From assembly GCF_019449565.1 (NCBI RefSeq), contig NZ_JAGRPM010000038.1, positions 186,001 through 250,000 of the forward strand: 64,000 nucleotides of DNA, read 5' to 3'. A program made the translations under genes and the position numbers. The first letter of the stretch is position 1; each line of letters begins with the position of its first letter. The stretch comes from Rhodoblastus sp. (GTDB lineage: Bacteria > Pseudomonadota > Alphaproteobacteria > Rhizobiales > Beijerinckiaceae). Below are positions 24,273 through 33,533 of this stretch, piece after piece. Below the pieces are notes generated by a model that had not been told where the DNA came from, did no database searches, and saw only the letters and a program-made list of their open reading frames with translations.

Positions 24273-25217
24273 ATGCCCGCGCCGTCGCTCGACGCCGGCG
24301 CTTTGCCGGATGCCCAGCCGGCAAGCCTCTGGCGGCGCCTCCCCGCGAGCTGGCTGCCCTATATCCAGCTCGCGCGACTTGACCGTCCCGCCGGCTGGCA
24401 ATTGCTGCTCGCGCCCTGCCTCTCCTCGACCTGCCTCGCCAGCATCTATCGCCTGCAGGCCCCGAATTACCTCCTGCTCCTGCTGTTTTTCATTGGCGCG
24501 GTCGCCATGCGCGGCGCGGGATCGACCTTCAACGACCTGATCGACCGTCAGATCGACGCTCAGGTGGAGCGGACGCGCGGACGCCCCCTGCCCTCAGGCC
24601 GGGTCAGCCCGCGCGCGGCGGCGATCTTCATGCTGGCGCAGGCGCTCGTCGGCCTGTTCGTCCTGCTGTCGCTTAATTCCTTCGCGATTCTGCTCGGCCT
24701 GTGCTCGCTGATTCCGGTCGCGATCTATCCCTTCTTGAAGCGTTTCACATCGTGGCCCCAGGCGGCGCTCGGCCTCGCTTTTTCGTGGGGCGCGCTAATG
24801 GGCTGGACCGCGCAGACCGGCGGGCTGGCCGCGCCTGCAATCTGGCTTTATATATCCGGCATCGCCTGGACGATCGGCTATGACACGATCTACGCCATCC
24901 AGGACCAAAAGGACGACGTCAGCGCCGGGGTGAAATCCACCGCCTTGCTGTTCGGCGACCATTTGAAGCTCATCGTCGCCCTGTTCTATCTCGCCACGGT
25001 GATCTGCGCGGAAATCGCTCTCATATCCGTCGGCGCCGGCCTGGTGGCGCATATCGGCCTGCTTGCCTTCGCCGGGCATCTGGCCTGGCAGATCCGTCGG
25101 CTGGACAACGCCGACGAGGCGATGGCGCTGAAACTTTTCCGCTCTAATGGCCCCGCGGGCTTCCTGCTCTTTGCCGGCCTGTTCGGCGAGAACCTGCTGT
25201 TCTATCTCGTCGGGTGA
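24273..25217 (+). CDS. ubiA: 4-hydroxybenzoate polyprenyltransferase
   Basis: Inner-membrane prenyltransferase that attaches the polyprenyl tail to 4-hydroxybenzoate in ubiquinone synthesis. 314 residues, about eight transmembrane helices. Both aspartate motifs that bind the Mg-diphosphate are present: NDLIDRQIDAQVERTRGRPLP (first, near residue 87) and DTIYAIQDQKDD (second, near 207). Confidence 0.95.
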   Translation: MPAPSLDAGALPDAQPASLWRRLPASWLPYIQLARLDRPAGWQLLLAPCLSSTCLASIYRLQAPNYLLLLLFFIGAVAMRGAGSTFNDLIDRQIDAQVERTRGRPLPSGRVSPRAAAIFMLAQALVGLFVLLSLNSFAILLGLCSLIPVAIYPFLKRFTSWPQAALGLAFSWGALMGWTAQTGGLAAPAIWLYISGIAWTIGYDTIYAIQDQKDDVSAGVKSTALLFGDHLKLIVALFYLATVICAEIALISVGAGLVAHIGLLAFAGHLAWQIRRLDNADEAMALKLFRSNGPAGFLLFAGLFGENLLFYLVG

Positions 25218-25223
25218 ACGGTT

Positions 25224-25748
25224 TCACTCGTAGCAGACGATCTCGCGTTCGCCGCGATGAACCGCCACAACGCGCCCCTTGGCGCCGCACAGACGCCGCG
25301 CCGAGATCATCGAGCGGCGTCCTTTCAGCGGCCAGCCGCGCCGACGCGGCATAACCTCGCCCGCCTCGACCTCGCCGAAGCGGCGGTCGATCACTGCCTC
25401 GCCGCCGCCCGCTCTGCGCGTCAGGCGCGGCAGACGGAAGAACTTCGCCCAGCACAGCCAATCCCGGCTGATGTCCGCTTCATTCTCCGATTCCGCCAGC
25501 ACCACGTCCAGTTCCGGGTCGGCATGGACCAAAGCGACGCGATAGACGAAGCCGCGCGCGGCCTCGTACACGCTGAGGGCGACGCCGCGAAAGCTCGGCG
25601 CCGGTAGGCAGAACCGCATCTTCACGCCGCCAACGCGACGGTCGATGGCAATTGCTTCGGCCGAAATGCTGATCTCGCGCTGGCCATTGTCGGCGCGCGG
25701 ATCGGCGGCGACGAGGCGTGTCATAGGCGCGGCGGGGGACATGACCAT
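25224..25748 (-). CDS. Conserved hypothetical protein, DUF6101-like
   Basis: 174 residues, convergent with ubiA. The sequence mixes short beta-rich segments (MRFCLPAPSFRGVALSVYE, VALVHADPELDVVLAES) with a basic Arg-rich end. It resembles the Rhizobiales family DUF6101, usually found at this place near ubiA and the CysQ-like gene; that match is from memory. No catalytic motif, signal peptide or membrane segment. Confidence 0.65.
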   Translation of the reverse strand: MVMSPAAPMTRLVAADPRADNGQREISISAEAIAIDRRVGGVKMRFCLPAPSFRGVALSVYEAARGFVYRVALVHADPELDVVLAESENEADISRDWLCWAKFFRLPRLTRRAGGGEAVIDRRFGEVEAGEVMPRRRGWPLKGRRSMISARRLCGAKGRVVAVHRGEREIVCYE

Positions 25749-25965
25749 ATCAGGCTCCTGCGGGAATTTTCCGCTGTTGGCCCATCTTTCGTCGCGACTC
25801 GCCTCAACCCTGCTAAGGAAATAGGCGGCATTTTAGTCAAACCGCTTTGGTCGGCGGCACGTCCAATCCCGGGTTAGCCGGATTGTTCAAATTGTCGGCA
25901 ATCACGCCAAAAACGCCCGGAATAGGCCGCCTTTCGCAGGTGCAAAAATTCTTGCGCTGCGGCGA

Positions 25966-26880
25966 ATGGGCGTTTACACGAAATCAAAGCTCCTCGATCA
26001 GGGTCGCGATTTGTCCGGTCTGTCCGCCTTTGCCCCCCTTCTGCCTCGCGTCGAGGCGATTGTGCGCGAGGCTGGCGACATTGCGCTCGACTATTTCCGC
26101 CACGGCGCCGCCACCCACGCCGAAGTGACCCACAAGAGCTGTGGCTCTCCGGTGACCGAGGCCGATCTTCGCGTCGACGAATTCCTCCACGACCGCCTGC
26201 ACAATCTCGCCCCGGAATTCGGCTGGCTCTCCGAGGAAACCGCCGATTCGCCGGACCGGCTCGGACGCGAGGCGGTGTTCGTGGTCGATCCCATTGACGG
26301 CACGCGCGGTTTCGCGGCTGGCGACCCCTGCTTTTCGGTCTGCGTCGCGCTCGTGGTCGGCGGCCGGCCCTGTTTCGGCGTCGTCCGAGCGCCGGCGCTC
26401 GATCAGACCTTCATCGCAGCGGCTGGCGGCGGCGCGCGCTGCAACGGCGTCCCCATCTCGGTCTCGAGCCGCAGAGAACTTGCCGGCGCGCGCCTGTCAG
26501 TCCCCGACGCGATGGCCGATGATCTGCGCCGTTCCGGGCTTTCCTTCGTGCAGCAGCCGCGTTTGCCCTCTCTCGCCATGCGCCTGCTGCGCGTCGCCGA
26601 CAGCGAGTTCGACGCGGCGCTGGCGCGCAAGAATTCCAATGATTGGGATATTGCCGCCGCCGACCTCATCCTTCATGAAGCTGGCGGCGTGCTGACTGAT
26701 TTTTCGGGCCGCACCCTGTTTTACAACCAGCCCGAGCCGAAACATCCCGCGCTGGCCGCGGGACCACCCGGCCTCCAGGCCGATTTGATCCGGGCGGCGC
26801 AAGAGGGAAAGGCGGGGATCCAGAGAGGGTCCGCGCAAAAACTTCCCCACGCGCGTCCCGCCCAAGACGTGAAGGACTGA
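25966..26880 (+). CDS. cysQ: 3'(2'),5'-bisphosphate nucleotidase, CysQ-like (inositol monophosphatase family)
   Basis: 304 residues. Metal-binding motifs of the family are clear: a Glu in WLSEETAD (about residue 89), DPIDGTRGF (about 108-116), and DWDIAAADLILHEAGG near 226-241. Hydrolyses PAP to AMP, or related phosphates such as inositol monophosphate; position beside waaA/lpxK is the usual Rhizobiales one and does not decide the substrate. The first 25 residues before FAPLLPRVEAIV may be extra, and an internal start is possible. Confidence 0.87.
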   Translation: MGVYTKSKLLDQGRDLSGLSAFAPLLPRVEAIVREAGDIALDYFRHGAATHAEVTHKSCGSPVTEADLRVDEFLHDRLHNLAPEFGWLSEETADSPDRLGREAVFVVDPIDGTRGFAAGDPCFSVCVALVVGGRPCFGVVRAPALDQTFIAAAGGGARCNGVPISVSSRRELAGARLSVPDAMADDLRRSGLSFVQQPRLPSLAMRLLRVADSEFDAALARKNSNDWDIAAADLILHEAGGVLTDFSGRTLFYNQPEPKHPALAAGPPGLQADLIRAAQEGKAGIQRGSAQKLPHARPAQDVKD

Positions 26881-26884
26881 GCGA

Positions 26885-27121
26885 ATGAGCCATGAAGTCG
26901 AGCCCAAGCAGCTGCTGCATCTTGTTTTTGGCGGCGAGCTGAAAAATCTCGAAACGACCGATTTCAAGGATCTGAGCAAGATCGACCTGGTCGGCATGTA
27001 TCCCGATTTCCAGAGCGCCCACGCCGTCTGGAAGGCCAAGGCGCAATCGACCGTGGACAACGCGCAGATGCGCTATTTCATCGTCCACATGCACCGCGTG
27101 CTCGACCCCTCCGACGACTGA
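26885..27121 (+). CDS. DUF4170 domain protein
   Basis: 78 residues, four bases after the cysQ-like gene. The small family is recognisable by LLHLVFGGELKNLE at the start and by MRYFIVHMHRVLDP at the end. Function unknown. It sits between cysQ and waaA in many Rhizobiales, so a link to lipid A or envelope genes is possible but unproven. An intrinsic terminator lies about 100 bases downstream. Confidence 0.85.
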   Translation: MSHEVEPKQLLHLVFGGELKNLETTDFKDLSKIDLVGMYPDFQSAHAVWKAKAQSTVDNAQMRYFIVHMHRVLDPSDD

Positions 27122-27221
27122 GCAGCCTCGTTCCCGCCGCCATGGGTCGACGCGAACGCGCGGCGGCCTCTCGCTATTTTCTCCGGCCTGCGCTATCTGT
27201 CGCCTGCAAGAACGGTGGAAG

Positions 27222-27243
27222 CGCGCCGGAGCGCGTTTTTTTT
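27222..27243 (+). terminator. Intrinsic terminator after the DUF4170 gene
   Basis: CGCGC-CGGA-GCGCG stem followed directly by eight T. Short but all-GC stem. It lies in the 225-base gap before waaA, so waaA probably has its own promoter in the remaining 100 bases. Confidence 0.6.
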
Positions 27244-27346
27244 CGCCTTCGCCGCCTTTCGGCCCGGATGGTCCGGCATTGTCGCCCGAACGCTGCGACT
27301 CCCGGCCATCCAAATCCGTCAGTCGAATGTACAAGACCAGGCCGCG

Positions 27347-28633
27347 ATGAGTTCTGCCGTGTTTTTGCCCGTTTACCGCGCCGCCGCCAATGGCCTTGCG
27401 CCGTTCAGCGGCCTGTTCCTGTGGCGACGCGGGCAAAAGGGCAAGGAAGACCTCGCCCGGATCGGCGAGCGTCGGGGTTATGCCGAGCTGCCGCGACCCG
27501 AAGGGCGCCTCGCCTGGCTGCACGGCGCGAGCGTCGGCGAGGGCCTCGCTTTGCTGCCCCTGGTCGAAAGGCTGATAGGCAAAGGCTTTCAAGTCCTCGT
27601 CACGACCGGCACCGTCACCTCCGCCCGCATACTCGGGGAAAGGCTGCCGAAAGGCGCGACCCATCAGTTCTCGCCGCTCGACGCGCCGCCCTTCGTCGCG
27701 CGCTTTCTCGACCATTGGCGGCCGGATCTGTTCATTCTCGCCGAATCCGAGATCTGGCCCAATACGCTTTGCGCCGTCCACGAGCGCAATATCCCCATTA
27801 CCCTCGTCAACGCCCGGCTTTCGCCGCGCTCTTTCGCGCGCTGGCGGCGCTTTCCCGGGTTCATCTCGGCGCTGCTCGGCAAGATCGACCTGTGCCTCGC
27901 CCAGAGCCAGGACGACGCCGCGCGCCTGCTGCAACTCGGCGCGCCGCGCGTCGACGCCATCGGCAACCTGAAATATGACGTGGAGCCGCCGCCCGCAGAT
28001 CCCGCGCGTCTCGATGAGCTCTCGCGCCAGATCGGTCCGCGCCAGATCTGGATCGCGGCCTCGACCCATCCTGGCGAAGAATCGCTCGCGCTTCAGGCGC
28101 ACAAGGTCCTAACGCAACGCTTTCCCGGCCTGCTGACGTTTCTCGTCCCGCGCCATCCCCATCGCGGCCCGGAAATCGTCGCCGAAGCCGAGGCCGCCGG
28201 CCTTGAAGCGGCCCTGCGCTCGCGCGGCGATCCGATCAGGCCCTCGACGCAGGTCTATATCGGCGACACCATCGGCGAGATGGGCCTGTTCTTCCGCTTG
28301 TCGAGCGTGATCTTCATGGGCAAGTCGCTGGCGGGCCACGGAGGCCAAAATCCCATCGAGCCGGCGAAGCTCGGCTCGGCGATCCTGCATGGACCCCATA
28401 TCGGCAATTTCATCGATGTCTATCACGCGCTGGACAGCCAGGGCGGCGCCATCACGGTCAAGGACGCCGAAGATCTCGCCCGCCAGTTGCAGGCTCTGTT
28501 CGACGACCCTGTCTATCTGCGCCGCACCGCCGAGGCCTCCCGCCGTATTGTCGGCGAGCTTGGCGGCGCCACCGACAAAATCATGCTGGCGCTCGAACAT
28601 TATATCGCCCAGATGATTGTATCTCAGCAGTAG
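27347..28633 (+). CDS. waaA: 3-deoxy-D-manno-octulosonic acid (Kdo) transferase
   Basis: GT30 glycosyltransferase that adds Kdo to lipid IVA at the inner membrane. About 428 residues from ATG 27347 (MSSAVFLPVYRAAANG), the family's usual opening with a short membrane anchor. The catalytic Glu lies in LHGASVGEGLALLP, followed by VLVTTGTVTSA, LAESEIWPN and, in the C-terminal half, GEMGLFFRLSSVIFMGKSLAGHGGQNPIEPAKLG (quoted in family blocks). lpxK follows 37 bases downstream. Confidence 0.95.
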   Translation: MSSAVFLPVYRAAANGLAPFSGLFLWRRGQKGKEDLARIGERRGYAELPRPEGRLAWLHGASVGEGLALLPLVERLIGKGFQVLVTTGTVTSARILGERLPKGATHQFSPLDAPPFVARFLDHWRPDLFILAESEIWPNTLCAVHERNIPITLVNARLSPRSFARWRRFPGFISALLGKIDLCLAQSQDDAARLLQLGAPRVDAIGNLKYDVEPPPADPARLDELSRQIGPRQIWIAASTHPGEESLALQAHKVLTQRFPGLLTFLVPRHPHRGPEIVAEAEAAGLEAALRSRGDPIRPSTQVYIGDTIGEMGLFFRLSSVIFMGKSLAGHGGQNPIEPAKLGSAILHGPHIGNFIDVYHALDSQGGAITVKDAEDLARQLQALFDDPVYLRRTAEASRRIVGELGGATDKIMLALEHYIAQMIVSQQ

Positions 28634-28670
28634 GGCTTCTAGATTTAAGGACTTGAGATAGCGAGGTCAC

Positions 28671-29735
28671 ATGCGCGCGCCGGATTTCTGGTGGTCCGCC
28701 AAGCCCGGCCTGTTCGGGCGGGCGATGACCGCGGTTCTGACGCCTTTCGCCGCGCTTTACGGACGCGCGGCGGCGCGCCGGATGGCGCGTCCCGGCTCGC
28801 GCGTCAGCGCTCCGGTGATCTGCATCGGCAATTTCGTCGTCGGCGGCGCCGGCAAGACGCCGACCGCGCTGGCCGTCGCCAAATGGCTCAAACGGGCCGG
28901 CGAAACGCCCTATTTCCTTTCACGCGGTTATGGCGGCGCCCTGAGCGCGGACGGCGCCGCCCATCTCGTGGATCAGCGCCGCCATTGCGCCGCGCAGACT
29001 GGCGACGAGCCTCTGCTGCTCGCGCGGGTCGCCCAGACGGTGGTGGCGCGCGACCGCCCGACGGGCGCCATGCTGGCTTTGGCAGGGGGCGCCAGCCTGA
29101 TCGTGATGGACGATGGTCTGCAAAACCCCAGCCTGCGCCGGGATTTCACCTTGGCCGTGATCGATGGCGGCGTGGGCTTCGGCAATGGTCGGCTGCTGCC
29201 CGCTGGCCCCCTGCGCGCGCCGATCGAACTACAGCTTCAGCATAGTTCGGCGGCTCTGGTGATCGGTGAGGGCGAGGCTGGACGAGCGGCAGCCGCCCTG
29301 TTCGAGACCACGGGCAAGCCGGTCTTTCACGGCCGGTTGGCGCCCGACGCCAACGCCGCATTGCGGATGCTCGGCGCCCGGGTGGTGGCTTTCGCGGGCA
29401 TTGGCCGGCCGCAGAAATTTTTCGATTCGCTTCAGGCCTGCGGCGCGCGCATCGTCGCCCGCCATGGCTTCCCGGATCATTACGCCTATCGGCCGTCCGA
29501 TATCGCGGCGCTGCAGCGGCAGGCCGAGGCGCTCGACGCGCTGCTGGTGACGACCGAAAAGGACATGGTCAAGATTTCGCCCTTTCTCGCCGCCCTGCGC
29601 GCGGACCTGCCGGAGCCCGAGGCGCTGCCCGTGACGCTGGTCGTCGATGAAGCCGAAGACTTACGCCAGCTCCTGCTTGACGTCCTGACGAAATTTCGCG
29701 GCGCGGGGCGAATAGCCGGCCCGATGAGCCTGTAA
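28671..29735 (+). CDS. lpxK: Tetraacyldisaccharide 4'-kinase
   Basis: Phosphorylates the 4' position of the lipid A precursor. 354 residues. A single N-terminal hydrophobic segment precedes the P-loop GNFVVGGAGKTPTALAVAKW (residues about 50-70), then SRGYGG and VMDDGLQNPSL with the catalytic Asp. It is the partner of waaA and ends three bases before the convergent DUF2093 gene. Confidence 0.95.
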   Translation: MRAPDFWWSAKPGLFGRAMTAVLTPFAALYGRAAARRMARPGSRVSAPVICIGNFVVGGAGKTPTALAVAKWLKRAGETPYFLSRGYGGALSADGAAHLVDQRRHCAAQTGDEPLLLARVAQTVVARDRPTGAMLALAGGASLIVMDDGLQNPSLRRDFTLAVIDGGVGFGNGRLLPAGPLRAPIELQLQHSSAALVIGEGEAGRAAAALFETTGKPVFHGRLAPDANAALRMLGARVVAFAGIGRPQKFFDSLQACGARIVARHGFPDHYAYRPSDIAALQRQAEALDALLVTTEKDMVKISPFLAALRADLPEPEALPVTLVVDEAEDLRQLLLDVLTKFRGAGRIAGPMSL

Positions 29736-29738
29736 AAC

Positions 29739-29972
29739 TCAGGCTTTCGGGGGCAGCAGTCCGAGCTGGCGCAGCCTCGCCAGTTTCGCATCCGGCCCGG
29801 CATAGGGCTCCTGCCGATCGACGTTCCAATAGCGCAATTCCTCGATCGGAACATGCGCGCCCGTCGCAGCGCAGACGACATAGGCGCCCGGCTTCCTGAT
29901 CTTGAAATCGCCGTCGAGATATTCGACTTCGGCCGGCCCGCTGAGCGGGACGCGGCGATCGATGCGGTTCAT
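29739..29972 (-). CDS. DUF2093 domain protein
   Basis: 77 residues from ATG 29972. The family pattern AEVEYLDGDFKIRKPGAYVVCAATG and IPIEELRYWNV-type centre (here VPIEELRYWNVDRQEPY) is clear. A small protein of unknown function that nearly always lies next to lpxK in Rhizobiales. It is transcribed away from the ars operon. Confidence 0.87.
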   Translation of the reverse strand: MNRIDRRVPLSGPAEVEYLDGDFKIRKPGAYVVCAATGAHVPIEELRYWNVDRQEPYAGPDAKLARLRQLGLLPPKA

Positions 29973-30087
29973 CGGCCCAATCCGTTCTGCCCCTCTCTTT
30001 TTCGGGGATTTACCGATGTATCGCCATTGGCCGCTCCATTCAATCCCGAAAGCCGCGCAGGTCGAGCGCTCCCGGTGAACACGGGAG

Positions 30088-30122
30088 TTGCCGGAGTCAA
30101 TATTTCTGTTATTCTCGATATA
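30088..30122 (+). promoter_or_regulatory. Predicted ars promoter giving a leaderless arsR mRNA
   Basis: TTGCCG (30088-30093) and TATTCT (30110-30115) are 16 bp apart. The expected start site falls at or within a base or two of the arsR ATG at 30122, and no Shine-Dalgarno sequence precedes that ATG. ArsR itself would be expected to bind this AT-rich stretch. Confidence 0.45.
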
Positions 30123-30478
30123 TGGATGAATTAACCGCACTCAGCGCCTTGGCCGCCCTCTCACAGGCAACCCGGCTTCAATGCTTTCGACTGCTCGTCA
30201 CGCGCGAGCCGGACGGCGTTCCCGCCGGCGAATTGGCGCGGCTGGTCGGCGTGCCGCAAAATACGCTGTCGACGCATCTTGCGATCCTCGCCAACGCCGG
30301 TCTGGTCCATGGCGAGCGACATAGCCGCTCGATCATCTACCGCGCCAATTTCGATCGCCTCCGCGAGCTTGTCCTCTTCCTCCTGAAAGATTGCTGCGGC
30401 GGCCGCGCCGACCTCTGCGCGCCGCTGATCGCCGATCTCTCCCCCTGCTGTCCGCCAAAGGAGGCCGTTCATGACTGA
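30122..30478 (+). CDS. arsR: ArsR family arsenite-responsive repressor
   Basis: 118 residues. Winged helix-turn-helix with the recognition helix PQNTLSTHLAILANAGLVHGER (residues about 42-63). Near the C-terminus, KDCCGGRADLC followed by SPCCP supplies five cysteines, so the As(III) site is probably formed by this CC-x5-C cluster, a variant away from the classical helix-3 site. It heads the operon and overlaps arsC by eight bases. Confidence 0.92.
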   Translation: MDELTALSALAALSQATRLQCFRLLVTREPDGVPAGELARLVGVPQNTLSTHLAILANAGLVHGERHSRSIIYRANFDRLRELVLFLLKDCCGGRADLCAPLIADLSPCCPPKEAVHD

Positions 30479-30995
30479 TCGCGTTTTCAATGTCCTGTTT
30501 CTCTGCACCGGCAACACCGCCCGTTCGATCCTGGCCGAAAAAATTCTCGCCAGGGACGGCCAGGGAAAATTCCGCGCCTTTTCCGCTGGCAGCCAACCGA
30601 AGGGCGCCGTCAATCCTTTCGCGCTGAAAGTCCTCGAAGGCTTCGGCTATCCGACCGACGGCGCCCGTTCGAAAAGCTGGGACGAATTCGCCGGCGAGGG
30701 CGCGCCGAAAATGGATTTCGTTTTCACCGTCTGCGACAACGCCGCCGGAGAAGCCTGCCCCCATTGGCCCGGCCAGCCGATGACCGCCCATTGGGGCGTC
30801 GAAGACCCGGCCGCCGTCGAGGGGAACGATATCGAAAAGGAGCGCGCCTTTGTGACCGCGTTCCGCTACCTCAAGAATCGCATTTCCGCCTTTGTCGCCA
30901 TCCCGGTCGAGCGGCTCGACCGGCTGACCTTGTCGGGCCAGTTGCACGAGATCGGCCGGATGGAGGGCGCGACCGCGCCTTCAACGCCTCGCTGA
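30471..30995 (+). CDS. arsC: Arsenate reductase, thioredoxin-linked low-MW phosphatase type
   Basis: Reduces As(V) to As(III). 174 residues. The phosphatase loop FLCTGNTARSILAE carries the CX5R motif (Cys12), and the two further redox cysteines are in FTVCDNAAGEACPHWPG. The C-terminal extension after LDRLTLSGQLHEIG is short. Second gene of the operon; acr3 follows after 31 bases. Confidence 0.92.
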   Translation: MTDRVFNVLFLCTGNTARSILAEKILARDGQGKFRAFSAGSQPKGAVNPFALKVLEGFGYPTDGARSKSWDEFAGEGAPKMDFVFTVCDNAAGEACPHWPGQPMTAHWGVEDPAAVEGNDIEKERAFVTAFRYLKNRISAFVAIPVERLDRLTLSGQLHEIGRMEGATAPSTPR

Positions 30996-31026
30996 ACACA
31001 GGCCCTTCAGGGCGCCGGAGTGAATT

Positions 31027-32097
31027 ATGTCGACATTCGAGCGTTATCTCAGCCTGTGGGTGGCCCTGTGCATCGTCGCGGGCATCGCACTCGGGCATTT
31101 CTTCCCCGACGCCTTTCACCTGATCGGCGCGGCGGAAATCGCCAAGGTCAACCTGCCCGTCGCCGCGCTGATCTGGCTCATGATCATCCCCATGCTGGTG
31201 AAGATCGATTTCGCCGCCCTGGCGCAGGTCAGGCAACATTGGCGCGGCATTGGCGTGACCCTGTTCATCAACTGGGCCGTCAAGCCATTCTCGATGGCGC
31301 TGCTCGGCTGGCTGTTCATTGGCGGGATCTTCCGCCCCTTTCTGCCCGCCGACCAGATCGACAGCTATATCGCCGGATTGATCCTGCTCGCGGCGGCGCC
31401 CTGCACGGCCATGGTGTTTGTCTGGAGCAATCTGACCAAGGGCGAGCCGCTGTTCACGCTGAGCCAGGTGGCGCTCAACGATGTCATCATGATCGTCGCC
31501 TTTGCGCCCATCGTCGGCCTGCTGCTCGGCCTGTCGGCGATCGCCGTGCCATGGCAGACGCTGTTCCTCTCCGTCTTTCTCTATATCGTCGTTCCCGTCA
31601 TCTTCGCGCAGGCGTTGCGGCGGGCGTTGCTGGCGCGCGGCGGAGAGAGCGCCATTCAGGCCTTGCTCAATCGCTTGCAGCCTTTGTCGCTCATGGCCCT
31701 GCTGGCGACGCTCGTTCTTCTGTTCGGGTTCCAGGGGGAGCAGATTCTGGCGCAGCCTCTGGTGATCGCGATGCTGGCCGCGCCGATCCTGATCCAGGTC
31801 TATTTCAACGCCGGCCTCGCCTATCTCCTCAACCGCGCGACCGGCGAAGCCCATTGCGTGGCGGGACCGTCCGCCCTGATCGGGGCCAGCAATTTCTTTG
31901 AGCTTGCGGTCGCGGCGGCGATCAGTCTTTTCGGCTTTCATTCCGGCGCTGCGCTGGCGACGGTGGTCGGCGTCCTGATCGAGGTTCCCGTGATGCTGTC
32001 GGTGGTCAAGATCGTCAATGCAACGCGGGGTTGGTATGAATCTGGCTCCGCCGTACGAGAATGCGACACCGTAAGTTCTTACGATAAATATTTGTGA
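31027..32097 (+). CDS. acr3: ACR3 family arsenite efflux transporter
   Basis: 356 residues with ten hydrophobic segments. The conserved ACR3 region AAPCTAMVFVWSNLTKGEP (near residue 130) contains the essential cysteine. GASNFFELAVAAAISLFG and PVMLSVVKIVNATRGWY are the conserved end. About 15 residues after GWYES (GSAVRECDTVSSYDKYL) are not typical and include a cysteine. ACR3 exports arsenite by proton exchange. Confidence 0.94.
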   Translation: MSTFERYLSLWVALCIVAGIALGHFFPDAFHLIGAAEIAKVNLPVAALIWLMIIPMLVKIDFAALAQVRQHWRGIGVTLFINWAVKPFSMALLGWLFIGGIFRPFLPADQIDSYIAGLILLAAAPCTAMVFVWSNLTKGEPLFTLSQVALNDVIMIVAFAPIVGLLLGLSAIAVPWQTLFLSVFLYIVVPVIFAQALRRALLARGGESAIQALLNRLQPLSLMALLATLVLLFGFQGEQILAQPLVIAMLAAPILIQVYFNAGLAYLLNRATGEAHCVAGPSALIGASNFFELAVAAAISLFGFHSGAALATVVGVLIEVPVMLSVVKIVNATRGWYESGSAVRECDTVSSYDKYL

Positions 32098-32144
32098 TAA
32101 AATGAAAAATATTGTCGTTCAAAACATCAGGAAGGGCCGCCGCC

Positions 32145-32867
32145 TTGGCTAAACCGGACGAAACCCTGCCGAACCTCGACGAAGCCTGTTTCCAGACGAT
32201 TAACGAAACCCGGCTGCACAAGCCGTCACGTCAGGCCCACGCTCCGCGCATCCTGCTGCTTTACGGCTCGCTTCGTCCGCGCTCCTTCAGCCGCCTGATG
32301 AGCGAGGAAGCCGCCCGAATTCTGCGCCGCCTCGGCGCGGAAACGCGCATATATAATCCCAGCAGCCTGCCCCTGCCGGACGATGCCGGCGCAGATCATC
32401 CCAAGGTTCAGGAATTGCGCGACCTCGTCACTTGGTGCGAGGGCATGGTCTGGTGCTCGCCGGAACGGCATGGGGCCATGACGGCGATCATGAAGGCGCA
32501 GATCGACTGGATACCGCTCAGCCTCGGCGCGGTTCGCCCGACGCAGGGCAAGACGCTGGCGATAATGCAGGTTTGCGGCGGCTCGCAGAGCTTCAACGCC
32601 CTCAATCAGATGCGCATTCTCGGCCGCTGGATGCGCCTGATCACGATCCCCAATCAGTCCTCAGTCGCCAAGGCCTTCATGGAATTCGACGACCATGACC
32701 GGATGAAGCCTTCCTCCTATTACGACCGCGTCGTGGACGTGATGGAGGAGCTGGTGAAGTTCACTTTGTTGACGCGCGACTGCGCGGGCTATCTGGTCGA
32801 TCGCTATTCCGAACGGAAAGAAAGCGCCGAAGAACTTTCAAAGCGGGTGAACCAGAGGTCGATCTGA
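32145..32867 (+). CDS. arsH: ArsH, NADPH-dependent FMN reductase
   Basis: Flavodoxin-like enzyme that oxidises trivalent organoarsenicals and reduces quinones or azo dyes in different organisms. 240 residues when started at TTG 32145, which has AGGAAGGG 8 bases upstream; TTG 32112 would add 11 residues. Flavin-binding segment [16 protein letters not shown] near residue 40, [24 protein letters not shown] near 105-128, and the C-terminal LVDRYSER. Last gene of the ars operon. Confidence 0.92.
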   Translation: MAKPDETLPNLDEACFQTINETRLHKPSRQAHAPRILLLYGSLRPRSFSRLMSEEAARILRRLGAETRIYNPSSLPLPDDAGADHPKVQELRDLVTWCEGMVWCSPERHGAMTAIMKAQIDWIPLSLGAVRPTQGKTLAIMQVCGGSQSFNALNQMRILGRWMRLITIPNQSSVAKAFMEFDDHDRMKPSSYYDRVVDVMEELVKFTLLTRDCAGYLVDRYSERKESAEELSKRVNQRSI

Positions 32868-32904
32868 GCGCGACCGGCGCAATGCGCCAGCCGCCGTTTC
32901 ATTT

Positions 32905-33399
32905 TCAGCGCGGAATCAGCACCTTGTCGATCACGTGGATGACGCCATTGTCTGCCTCGACATCCGCCTTGACGACATGGGCCTTGTTGACCCTAACGCC
33001 ATGGCGGCCGTCGATATGCACCTTCTGGCCTTCGACCGTCGTCGCGGACAGGCGTTTGCCGATGACCGCGCTCGACGGAACCTTGCCGGGCACGACGTGA
33101 TAGGTGAGGACCTTGACCAGCTGCGCCTTGTTTTCCGGCTTCAGAAGATTTTCCACCGTGCCCTTGGGCAGCTTTTTGAAAGCCGCGTCGGTCGGCGCGA
33201 AGACCGTGAAGGGCCCCGGCGATTTCAACGTCGTCACGAGATCCGCTGCCTTGACCGCGGCGACCAGCGTGTTGAACGAACCGGCGGCGGCGGCCGTATC
33301 GACGATATCCGCGGCCCTTGCCGGACCGGCGGCCACGAGCGCGGCGAAAGCGAAAGTTGCCGCGACGGAAGAAAGAAACCTGTGTTTGCCGAATGACAT
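32905..33399 (-). CDS. Secreted fasciclin (FAS1) domain protein
   Basis: 164 residues. A signal peptide (hydrophobic core [18 protein letters not shown], cleavage AAD) precedes one FAS1 domain: [33 protein letters not shown] (quoted by blocks), [17 protein letters not shown], and the end [18 protein letters not shown]1 domains mediate adhesion or matrix contacts. Single-domain secreted forms are widespread in proteobacteria with unknown partners. AGGAG ribosome binding site 8 bases before the ATG. Confidence 0.93.
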   Translation of the reverse strand: MSFGKHRFLSSVAATFAFAALVAAGPARAADIVDTAAAAGSFNTLVAAVKAADLVTTLKSPGPFTVFAPTDAAFKKLPKGTVENLLKPENKAQLVKVLTYHVVPGKVPSSAVIGKRLSATTVEGQKVHIDGRHGVRVNKAHVVKADVEADNGVIHVIDKVLIPR

Positions 33400-33533
33400 G
33401 ATGTTCTCCTGTTCGAATTCGCCCTCCTGATACGTGACCGCGCCAAGAGCGGTTCAAAGGGGACGAGACAGGCAAATCAACAAGCCGTGAACGCGGGCGA
33501 CGCCCCGAAACGGTCGGACGGACGCGAAGCGCG

